A stretch of 10,073 bases of DNA from JADJQU01 sp035490315 (GTDB lineage: Bacteria > Planctomycetota > UBA1135 > GCA-002686595). The translations under genes and the position numbers were made by a program. Where the stretch lies: positions 1 to 10,073 of the forward strand of contig DATHET010000090.1 in assembly GCA_035490315.1 (NCBI GenBank), in the 5' to 3' direction. Below are positions 1 to 7,128 of this stretch, piece by piece. The notes under the pieces are model-generated. The model did no database searches. It saw only the letters and a program-made list of their open reading frames with translations, and had not been told where the DNA came from. How positions within the stretch are numbered: the first letter of the stretch is position 1; each line of letters starts with the position of its first letter.

Positions 1-240
1 TTCCACGCGACGCTTGGCGACGTCGGCCGCCGAGGACTGGTTTCCCGATGCAGCGCGAGGGAGCGGCGTCACGGCCGGCTGCTTCCCGGGCGAGCTGCTC
101 GCATCGTCGAGGCTTCGAAGCGATTCGAGCTCGACTCCGCCCACGCTTTCTCGACGCAGAAATGCGAAAGCGAGCAGGCCCACGGCCGACACCGCGAGCG
201 CAGCTGAAGCAAGAAACCAGCGTGCTCGGCGAGACGTCAT
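1..240 (-). CDS. Third tandem paralogue of the membrane-anchored regulatory-like-domain family (N-terminal 80 residues only)
   Basis: This open frame starts with ATG at 240 and runs off the left edge with no stop, so only residues 1-80 are visible. They begin MTSRRARWFLASAALAVSAV and continue as one hydrophobic helix (about residues 8-27), then FLRRES, then a Ser/Pro/Ala-rich linker ending KRRVE. This is the N-terminal plan of the two genes to its right: basic start, one signal-anchor helix, a conserved FLR(R/H)(D/E) just after the helix, and a low-complexity linker. KRRVE lines up with ERRVE at residues 80-84 of the neighbour starting at 2757, directly before that protein's first beta-sandwich module. 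Upstream there is GGAGGT (253-258) 12 bases from the ATG and AAGGA (244-248) 3 bases from it, so the start is plausible. The gap to the preceding gene is 51 bases, which suggests co-transcription. I infer a membrane-anchored protein with a large extracytoplasmic part. Its function is unknown. Confidence 0.8.
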   Translation of the reverse strand, partial: MTSRRARWFLASAALAVSAVGLLAFAFLRRESVGGVELESLRSLDDASSSPGKQPAVTPLPRAASGNQSSAADVAKRRVE

Positions 241-291
241 CGTTCCTTGATTACCTCCGCCGACTCCTCGGCGTGCACTGCATACCCGGCC

Positions 292-2757
292 TCACGGCCG
301 CAGTTCGATATTTGCTGACGGATGTTCGGCGTCGACCACGACTTTCGTGGGCTGGCCGACGCGCGACCAGAGGCTCAGATCGTCGTCGCTGCGCAACTCG
401 AGCCAGGCGTCGTAGGTGCCGAAGGCTAGACCCTGGATCTCGGTTTCGGCGCTGCCCCAGGGGTCGAAGGAGAAAGCGGAGCGTGTCAGGTCGGCGCTCG
501 AGCCCGGCTGCGCGACGGAGAGGCTCCAGATCGATTGCGGGCGATCTTTCGGACGAGTCGTTTTTGCGTGGATCGTGCCGCCCTGCCCGACTTCCATGCG
601 CGCGAAGGGAACGCGGGCATCGTGGAGCAGCGTCGCGGAGCCCGCGGGACCTTCGGCGCTGATCAGAATCTCCGCCGAGGGCAGGCGCTCGATGCGATAA
701 CGATTCGAGCCGAGCCAGCGCGCTTTCACCAGCGAGTCCTTGTACGCCATCTGCTCCGCGAATCTCGCCGTTACTTGCTGTTCCTCCTCCAGCGGCTTGC
801 CGTCTCGCGACACCAGCTCGACTTCCACGGATACCGGCGGTTCGAGTCGGATCTCGACAGTCCCGGAGGGAATGGGATGCACGACCATCGATTTCGGCGC
901 ATAGCCCTCGGCCCCGGAGATGAGCACGACGCGATCGCCGAAGAGCGGCTCGAGCACGGCCTCGCCTTGCGCGTCCGTCGAATAACCGAGCAGTCCCGGA
1001 TCCAACGCAGGATCGCCCACGAAGACTACAGCCTTGACCAACGGCGCTCGATCCTGACCCAGGACGCGGACTCGCAGCGACTTGACTCCGCCTTCGATTG
1101 TGATGGAGACGACGCGATGTTCTCCCGCGGCGAGGGGCGAGACATCGGCTGTATACAAGTTGAGACTACCCGGTCGGTTCAAGGTCGCGTGCAGCGGTTG
1201 GTTCGGCGCCAGGCCGATGAAAGTCCAGTGACCGTGCTTGTCCGCGAGGCTCTCGCATACCGCGGAGGTCTCGTTCCAGGTCATCGACGGCAGCCGCGAG
1301 ATCTGTTCGATCTCTGGTCCATTGCCACCTTGACCGACGAAGAGCGGCTTCGAACCCTCGAGCACCAGGGTGAGCTCCGACGTGCCCTCGAAGTTCCCGG
1401 CCAGCTCGAATTCGAGGATCGACGCCTTCGCGAGGGTGACGACGAGTTCGGGATCCACCGAGGGAACCGGAACGCGCGCGGGCAGGTAGCCGAAAGCTGT
1501 CACCGCAATTTCGCGTTCGTTGGTTCCGACGTTGCGTCGGATGCGACCCTCGGCGTCCGTGCGATCCTCGGGCACTATCTCCGTGGGCCAGGCCCTCACC
1601 GCCGCTCCCGCGATCGGTTTTCCTTCCTGGTCCTGCACGAGCACGCTGATCGAGCGCGCCGGCTCCGTCGCGAGATCGCCGACATCGCGGATGCCGCGGG
1701 AACCGCGCGGCCAGACGAAATCGTAGGTGCGCGCTCCTGCTCCGCCGACCAGCGCGACGCCGACCACGATTTTTCCGTCCGGCACTTCGAGGATGGCCTT
1801 CGAGAATCGGCCTTCGGAATCCGCGGTGGTCGTCATCCGCATAGGTCCGACCGTGAGCGCGACGGGGGCATGGGGGACAGGAAGGAGGGTGGAGTCGACG
1901 ACGCGGAAGCGCAGCAGCCCGCCTTCGGTCAGTCGCAGGACCAGATCCCGCCGCGGCGCGGGCACGAGCACGGACATGCCTCGGGCCTTGCCGGAGGCAT
2001 CCAACACGAAGAACCGTGCATCCCAGCGGATCCAGCCCGATGCATTCGCGAGCAGACCGCGGAACGCGAAGCTGCCGTCGGATTGGGTCATGGCGACCGC
2101 GGTGGGGGAGTCCTCCGCGATCTCCAAGGCAGCGAGCACCGCGGCTGGAAGACGTGCGACAGGAGTCTGTGTTGCTGGAACCTGCTGATCCGTGAATTTG
2201 AGCCGCAGGAGCTCGCTGGGGATGGCGCCATCGACGACGACCACACCCGAGATGACTTCACCGTCGCCAAGACTCAAGGAGCGTTCGCCGGCGGCGAGCT
2301 CGAGTTCCCCGCGCGCGAGGGTCCAGCCCGGTGCTGCGATCGCGTATTCGGCGGAGCCTGTGCCTGAGTCGAAGCGCGCGCCGCCCTTGGCGTCGGTCGT
2401 AGCGCTGTGGAGCACTCCAGCCTCGCGGAAGATCGCGAGTCTTGCTCCCGCGACGATGGAGCCGGCGGGATCGACGACGGTCACGACCAGGAACTTGCTG
2501 TCCGCTTCGACGCGGCGCTCCGCGGTTTCGTGCGGTGGAATCGACGCTCGAGTCCGCGGTGATTCCAACTCGGCGGACGCAGCCTTGGACTCGAGCTTTC
2601 GAGCCTGCCCCGCCGCGCGCGTCCCGTCGATCTCGACCGCCGAAGCGCCATCTCGCCGCAAGAAAAGAAATGCGACGATCGACAGGACGACAACGAACCC
2701 GAACACGCCGAACCAGCCGGCGTTCCGACGCGTTGGAGCTGTGTGCTGCTCAGACAC
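292..2757 (-). CDS. Membrane-anchored multi-module carboxypeptidase-regulatory-like protein (paralogue B, 821 aa)
   Basis: I do not recognise a specific function. The 821-residue product has a short basic N-terminus, one hydrophobic helix (about residues 15-33, followed by FLRRDGAS), a linker rich in Ala, Ser and charged residues to about 84, then a chain of beta-sandwich modules like the carboxypeptidase D regulatory domain. The clearest modules are at about 88-163 (VVDPAGSIVAGARLAIF), 280-340 (VVDSTLLPVPHAPVAL, then DSEGRF), 368-442 (VLVQDQEGKPIAGAAV, then TDAEGR) and 558-637 (VRVLGQDRAPLVKAVVFV, then TDAQGE). The C-terminus carries HDARVPFAR (712-720) and WSRVGQPTKVVVDAEHP (797-813), shared with the 814-residue neighbour. 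No catalytic motif is visible. The start is GTG at 2757, supported by GGAG at 2766-2769 with an 8-base spacer. It follows its paralogue by 65 bases and precedes a third copy by 51. I infer a type II anchor with an extracytoplasmic body, perhaps adhesive or ligand-binding. Confidence 0.85.
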   Translation of the reverse strand: MSEQHTAPTRRNAGWFGVFGFVVVLSIVAFLFLRRDGASAVEIDGTRAAGQARKLESKAASAELESPRTRASIPPHETAERRVEADSKFLVVTVVDPAGSIVAGARLAIFREAGVLHSATTDAKGGARFDSGTGSAEYAIAAPGWTLARGELELAAGERSLSLGDGEVISGVVVVDGAIPSELLRLKFTDQQVPATQTPVARLPAAVLAALEIAEDSPTAVAMTQSDGSFAFRGLLANASGWIRWDARFFVLDASGKARGMSVLVPAPRRDLVLRLTEGGLLRFRVVDSTLLPVPHAPVALTVGPMRMTTTADSEGRFSKAILEVPDGKIVVGVALVGGAGARTYDFVWPRGSRGIRDVGDLATEPARSISVLVQDQEGKPIAGAAVRAWPTEIVPEDRTDAEGRIRRNVGTNEREIAVTAFGYLPARVPVPSVDPELVVTLAKASILEFELAGNFEGTSELTLVLEGSKPLFVGQGGNGPEIEQISRLPSMTWNETSAVCESLADKHGHWTFIGLAPNQPLHATLNRPGSLNLYTADVSPLAAGEHRVVSITIEGGVKSLRVRVLGQDRAPLVKAVVFVGDPALDPGLLGYSTDAQGEAVLEPLFGDRVVLISGAEGYAPKSMVVHPIPSGTVEIRLEPPVSVEVELVSRDGKPLEEEQQVTARFAEQMAYKDSLVKARWLGSNRYRIERLPSAEILISAEGPAGSATLLHDARVPFARMEVGQGGTIHAKTTRPKDRPQSIWSLSVAQPGSSADLTRSAFSFDPWGSAETEIQGLAFGTYDAWLELRSDDDLSLWSRVGQPTKVVVDAEHPSANIELRP

Positions 2758-2765
2758 GCGACGAT

Positions 2766-2769
2766 CTCC
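2766..2769 (-). promoter_or_regulatory. Ribosome binding site selecting a GTG start
   Basis: GGAG on the minus strand lies 8 bases before the GTG at 2757. No ATG near this point gives the hydrophobic helix the same position as in the paralogues, so this site is the main support for the GTG start. Confidence 0.6.
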
Positions 2770-2822
2770 GGGTGCGATTCACGCCACAGGGTAGGCGGTG
2801 ATCCGGCCGACAGCGCTGGAAT

Positions 2823-5267
2823 TCATGGCCGAAGCTCGAGTTCCACGGTCGGATGCTCCGCGTCGATCACGACTTTCGTCGGCTGGCCGACGCGCGACCA
2901 CTGGTTCAAGCCGTCCTCAACGCGCTGCTCGAGCCAGGCGTCGTAGGTGCCGGAAGCTAGACCCTCGAACCAGGCCTTCGCCTCGTCCCCCTCGAAGGAC
3001 GCGAACTCCTGCCGGGTCCAATCCGTCGCCGCGCCCGCGACTGCCAGGGCGATCGCGCAGGGCGCCGCCGGCTTTCCACCGACGCGTTTCAGCGTGACGA
3101 GCGCCGTGCCCGGCTCCCCGATCACAATGCGCGCGAACGGCACGCGCGCGTCGTGGACGAAACTCCGGTAGGTTGGCGGGACGTAGACCTGGATGTTCAC
3201 TTCCGCGGCCGGCAGACGGTCCACGCGGTAGCGGCCCGGGCCGGTCGAGGTCGCGCGCTCGAACGAGTTCTCCACCGGCACCATGATCGTGAACGACGTC
3301 TGCAGCAGCGTCCCGTCGGGCGAGACCAGCTCGATCTCGATGGAATGCGGCTCGTCGAGGATGATGTCGACCGTGGCGCGCGGGAAGGAACTCAGCGCGA
3401 CCAGTTTCGGCGGAAATCCTTGGCAGCGCGCGACCAGCCGAAAGCGCTCGCCGTACATCGATTGCAGCTCGACCTCGGCGCGCGCATCGACGCCGTAGCC
3501 GCGCGCGTTTGCCGCGTTGGTTGGATCCGTCACGAAGACGAAGGCGCGACTGAGCGGCGCGCGACCCGGACCGAGCACGCGCACGCGGAACGATCGGCCG
3601 AGGTCTTTCAAGCGCATCTGGACGGCACGCTGCTCGCCCTCGGCCAGCGGCGCGACGTCGATCGCGTCGAGCTCCGGTCCGCCCATTCGATGCAGCACGG
3701 CGCGCAGGCCCTTGCCCGGAGTCAGGCCGGAGATGCGCCAGCGGCCGTCGTCGTCTGCGTGGAATCCTCGGCTGACCACGATGTCTGCACCCGCGGGCGT
3801 GGGGTTGTCCAACGACGCGACCAAGTCACCTTCGTCGGGGTCGAGCAGCGGCGGTGAATCCGCCGTGACCTCGACCGCCAGCTCGTTCTTGCGATCGCTC
3901 AGCCCAACCACCTCGATTTCGAGCCGCGTGGCCTTCGTCAGCGTCACGACGACCTCCGCCGCATCCGGCGGCAACGGCGCGCGCTTGCGCCGGAAACCAG
4001 TGGCCGTCACGGCGAGCTCGCGATCCTCGGGTGCGAAGTTGCGCGTGATGCGCCCGCTCGCGTCGGTGCGATCCATCCCAGCCTGGGTCGAGGGCGGCCA
4101 GATGTTGACCGCCGCATTCGCGATGGGTCTCTGCTCCGGGTCCTGCACGAGCACGCTGACTGCGCGCGCTGGACCCGTCGCAAGATCACCGGCGTCGAGG
4201 ACGGCTCGCGGGAGGGCTGGCAGCTGCAAGGGATACTTGCGCGCTCCTGCGCCGCCGACCTGCGCGACTTCGACGCTGAGCGTGCAGTCAGGATAGGGGA
4301 GGATCGGGAAGCTGAAACGGCCTTCGGAGTCCGCGGAGATCAAGGACGTGGTTTCGCGAGCGGCGGTCACGGACTTCAAGAACACCGAGACAGGCGCGCC
4401 GGGCAGCGCATTTCCCGCGGGGTCGACGACGCGCAGGCGCAGCTCTAGCCCAGAGATCATGCGCAGCATCAAGTCGCGCCGCGGCGCAGGCACGGGGAAG
4501 GACTGGCGCTCGTACTCGCTGCCGGGACCCTCGAGGAAGCAGGCGTCCTTCCAATGGAGCGTGCCCGCCGCGTCCGCCGCGAATCCGCGGAATGCGAAGG
4601 ATCCGCCGGCGCCCGTGCTGGCGGTCAGCGATGGTCGCAAGAGGTTGGCATCGCGCAGGGCTTCGAAAATGGGCTTTGGCAGGTTGGCGAAGCTCGCGTT
4701 GCGCTCGTAGCTCTCGAAGCGAAGCTCGATCGGCGGATCCGGCGCGAGCCCGTCGAGCAGCACGGTTCCGCCGAGGGTTTCTCCTTCGTTCAGCGCGAGT
4801 GTGCGCTCGCCCGCGCCCAGCTCGATCTCGCCGCGCGCGAGGGCCCAGCCCTGTGCGAAGAGCGCGTACTGCGCGGAGCCGCCGCTGGAGTCGAATTGCG
4901 CGCCGCCGCCGGCGTCGGTCACGGCGCTGTGCAGCAATTCCTTGCCCTGGAACAGCGCAAGCCTCGCGCCCGAGATGGCTGCGCCGGTCGGATCGACGAC
5001 CTGCACGCGGAGAATGCCGCTCTCGACCGCGGCGCGCTGCTCTGCTGTTTCGCCGACGGTGCTCGGAGGCGCGGCCGTTGTCGGTTGGGCTTCGCTTGCG
5101 AGCGGCTTGGCCTCCTCAGACCCTTTCGACGTAACGATCCCGCTTTGCGGCGGGTCGATCCCGGAGAGTGACGCGCCATCGTGCCTCAAGAAACGGAACG
5201 CGATCGCGGCGCCGAGCACGGCCAGCAGCGCACCGGCGACCAGGATCCAGCGAGCGTTTCGAGGCAT
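2823..5267 (-). CDS. Membrane-anchored multi-module carboxypeptidase-regulatory-like protein (paralogue A, 814 aa)
   Basis: This is the first of the three tandem paralogues in transcription order. The 814 residues start MPRNARWILVAGALLAVLGA: one signal-anchor helix (about 7-25), FLRHDGAS, and a Ser/Thr/Pro/Ala linker to about 84. Regulatory-like beta-sandwich modules follow at about 85-158 (VVDPTGAAISGARLALF), 275-340 (VVDPAGNALPGAPVSVF, then DSEGRF), 369-443 (VLVQDPEQRPIANAAV, then TDASGR) and 559-637 (VRVLGPGRAPLSRAFVFV). Motifs held in common with its neighbour include VPAPRRDL (258-265), VGGAGAR (337-343), HDARVPFAR (705-713) and WSRVGQPTKVVIDAEHP (790-806). The last 42 residues match at 31 positions. 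No enzyme motif is visible. The ATG at 5267 has no good Shine-Dalgarno: GGAG at 5283-5286 is 15 bases away, in a small inverted repeat (5272-5287). The propeller gene ends 57 bases upstream, which hints at translational coupling or read-through. Its function is unknown; I infer a structural or binding role at the envelope. Confidence 0.87.
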   Translation of the reverse strand: MPRNARWILVAGALLAVLGAAIAFRFLRHDGASLSGIDPPQSGIVTSKGSEEAKPLASEAQPTTAAPPSTVGETAEQRAAVESGILRVQVVDPTGAAISGARLALFQGKELLHSAVTDAGGGAQFDSSGGSAQYALFAQGWALARGEIELGAGERTLALNEGETLGGTVLLDGLAPDPPIELRFESYERNASFANLPKPIFEALRDANLLRPSLTASTGAGGSFAFRGFAADAAGTLHWKDACFLEGPGSEYERQSFPVPAPRRDLMLRMISGLELRLRVVDPAGNALPGAPVSVFLKSVTAARETTSLISADSEGRFSFPILPYPDCTLSVEVAQVGGAGARKYPLQLPALPRAVLDAGDLATGPARAVSVLVQDPEQRPIANAAVNIWPPSTQAGMDRTDASGRITRNFAPEDRELAVTATGFRRKRAPLPPDAAEVVVTLTKATRLEIEVVGLSDRKNELAVEVTADSPPLLDPDEGDLVASLDNPTPAGADIVVSRGFHADDDGRWRISGLTPGKGLRAVLHRMGGPELDAIDVAPLAEGEQRAVQMRLKDLGRSFRVRVLGPGRAPLSRAFVFVTDPTNAANARGYGVDARAEVELQSMYGERFRLVARCQGFPPKLVALSSFPRATVDIILDEPHSIEIELVSPDGTLLQTSFTIMVPVENSFERATSTGPGRYRVDRLPAAEVNIQVYVPPTYRSFVHDARVPFARIVIGEPGTALVTLKRVGGKPAAPCAIALAVAGAATDWTRQEFASFEGDEAKAWFEGLASGTYDAWLEQRVEDGLNQWSRVGQPTKVVIDAEHPTVELELRP

Positions 5268-5324
5268 AGTCCGGAGCTTCGACTCCGCGCCCAGGATAGC
5301 CGTTCGCGTCCGGAAACAGACGCG

Positions 5325-7066
5325 TCAAGGACACATCGTCAGCTGCAACCCATTCGTCAACCCGACATTCTGGGGCGGCGCGAAGCCGGAGTCGCGGCTC
5401 CAGATCTGCGCGAAGATCGTCTGGCCCGCGACCAGTCCGACCGAGGCGGCGTAGGCCTGGCTGAAAGCGAAGGAGTAGGTGCCCGTGCACGCAAGCGCGA
5501 GGCCCGCGTCGATCGAATTCTGACCGGTCATGCGCTTGATCGGCGGCGCGATGCACAGCGTGCCGCCGAGGAAGGGCTGCGCGGCGCTCGCCTGGCCCCA
5601 CAAGAGGATGCCGACCTTGCCGGTGAGCACGTTCGAGGCCGTGATGCGAAACGCGTCGGGCCCGCTGAGCAGCGGCGCTCCGCTCGCGCCGATGCTCGAA
5701 GTGCAGCCCGCGCTGTTGAGCTTCGCCGTGCAGTACACCGCCATCGGGCTGCACGAGAGACCGAGCGAGCGCGCGAAGACGTCCGCGAAAAGACTGGAAT
5801 CGCCTGGCACCAGGAACGGGCTCGCCGTCTCGAAGACCACCAGCGTTCCGTCGGCCGAGATCGCCGGCAGGGTCGAAGTCTTCGTCCCCTGGAGGCCCGT
5901 CGGATCCACGCTCAACCGCGTCGTCGTGCCATTCGTGCGATCGTGCAGGAACACGTCGCGCACCATGTTCGTGTCGCCGACGACCAGGTTGCTCGCGTTG
6001 CTGTCGAAGGCGATCTTGTTGCCATCCGCGCTGACCGACGGGAAGTAGCTCCAGAAATTGGTCTGCCCGCCCGTCGAGCTCACGCTGATGCGCGCGGTCG
6101 TGCCCGCCACGCGGTCGCGCAGAAAGACGTCGCGCGAGCCATTGGTGTCGCCAGCGACCAGGTTGGTAGCGCCGCTGTGGTAGGCGACGAAGCGGCCGTA
6201 AGCGCTGACCGAGGCGTGATCGCTCTCGAAATCAGCTTGCGCGCCGATGGAATCGATGCTGATCAGCTCGGTCGTCCCCGCGACCATGTCGCGCAGGAAG
6301 ATGTCGCGCGTTGCGTTGAGGTCGGCAAGGACGAGGTTGCTCGCGACACTCGTGAAAGCGACGTGGCGTCCGTCGAGCGAGAGTTTCGCATCGAAGGAAT
6401 TGCCGTTGCCCTGCAGGCCGTTGTCGTCGACGCTGACGCGCGAGGTCGTGCCGAGCTGGCGATCGCGCACGAAAACGTCGCGGAATCCGCCGCTGTCGCC
6501 CGCGACGAGATTGCTTGCGGCGCTGGTGAACGCGACGTAGCGGCCGTCGCTGGACAGGCTGGGCAGGAAGCTGTCGTTGTTCGACTGGATTCCGCCGCTG
6601 GTGACGCTGACGCGCTCGGTGGTGCCGGTCGCACGGTCGCGCACGAAGATGTCGCGGCGGGAGTTGCCATCGCCGGGGACCAGGTTCGTGGCCACACTCT
6701 CGAAGGCTGCGAAGTCCGCGTCGCTGGACAGGGCCGGGACGGACGAAGCGCCGTCGCCCTCGGTCCCCGCGGAGGAGACGCTGACGCGCTCGACGTCGCC
6801 GGAGTGGCGATCGTGCAAGAAGACGTCGCGCAGTCCGTTGCCGTCCTGGCCACCAGATTCGAGGCGATGCTCTCGAAAGCGATCCAGCGTCCGTCGATGG
6901 AGAGCGCGGGTCCCCACAGGCCGCCGCTGGCGAAGGCGCCCGAGGTTGCGTTGCCTTCGATGCCGCGCTCGTCGACGCTGACCCGGGTCGTCTGCTGGGC
7001 GCTGGCCGTGCCAAGGACGAACGCCAGCGCGCCGGAGGCGAGGAGCTGCTTCTGGAGGCCGACCAT
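5325..7066 (-). CDS. Secreted seven-bladed PD40/TolB-like beta-propeller with C-terminal cysteine-containing domain; frameshifted as sequenced
   Basis: The gene starts at ATG 7066 (a GTG two codons earlier, 7072, is also possible; neither has a clear Shine-Dalgarno). MVGLQKQLLASGALAFVLGT followed by ASA-QQ is a clean signal peptide with an AxA cleavage site after residue 23, so the product is exported. The first propeller unit runs to NLVA at 6848-6850, where the frame breaks. The rest continues one frame over from GAC at 6845. Restoring one base gives 580 residues: six units of exactly 58 residues (75-422) with consensus D.N..RDVFLRDR..GTT.RVS and S.DGR.VAF.S.ASNLVAG, then a partial unit ending DVFARS that would close the ring with the N-terminal TTRVSV strand. 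Residues about 438-580 form a separate domain with six cysteines, starting YCTAK and ending QIWSRDSGFAPPQNVGLTN...LTMCP, a type I recall mainly from Planctomycetota secreted proteins. The binding partner is unknown. The frame running upstream to 7082 encodes an unrelated Arg/Pro-rich start and is not the true N-terminus. Confidence 0.85.
5802..6845 (-). repeat. Six in-frame tandem units of exactly 174 bp (58 residues) encoding propeller blades
   Basis: The units, in minus-strand order, begin at 6845, 6671, 6497, 6323, 6149 and 5975. Each starts with an Asp codon and encodes D-x-x-x-x-R-D-(V/I)-F-(L/V) and ends at or near (S/T)-N-L-V-x-(G/A); the sixth ends in PFLVPG. There is no insertion or deletion in 1044 bases. 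The DNA copies are diverged, so this is a protein-level repeat under structural constraint rather than a fresh tandem duplication. Confidence 0.9.
6846..6850 (-). other. Frameshift point in the propeller gene
   Basis: On the minus strand the sequence reads GTG GCC AG GAC GGC AAC. The upstream frame supplies ...SIASNLVA ending at GCC (6850-6848) and the downstream frame supplies DGNGLRDVFLHD from GAC (6845-6843). Two bases (6847-6846) lie where the other units have one whole codon, so exactly one base is missing. No X-XXY-YYZ slippery heptamer is present, so programmed slippage is unlikely. A real deletion or a sequencing/assembly error in the CC/GG runs fits best. Confidence 0.85.
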
Positions 7067-7128
7067 CGTCACAGTTTCGCACGATTCGCCGCGCCCGGGG
7101 AGACCCGGCGACGCGCGAAGTGCCGCGT

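Noticed and set aside
535..2367. A 610-codon open frame on the plus strand.
   Set aside because: It is rich in Arg, His and Asp and antisense to paralogue B, whose modules, helix and similarity to its neighbour are clear.
5272..5287. CGGAG/CTCCG hairpin just upstream of the paralogue A start as a translational control element.
   Set aside because: Only 5 bp with a 6-base loop; it is too small to claim without conservation data.
5802..6845. Regular repeats considered as a CRISPR array.
   Set aside because: The unit is 174 bases, diverged, in frame and coding; there are no short identical repeats with unique spacers.
7067..7082. Upstream start at 7082 for the propeller in the downstream frame.
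   Set aside because: Residues before the frameshift in that frame are Arg/Pro-rich and unlike any propeller unit, while the other frame gives a signal peptide and a matching unit.
7095..7108. CCGGG/CCCGG stem between the chemoreceptor and propeller genes as a terminator.
   Set aside because: It has a 5-bp stem with no T-run on the minus strand and is expected by chance at this base composition.
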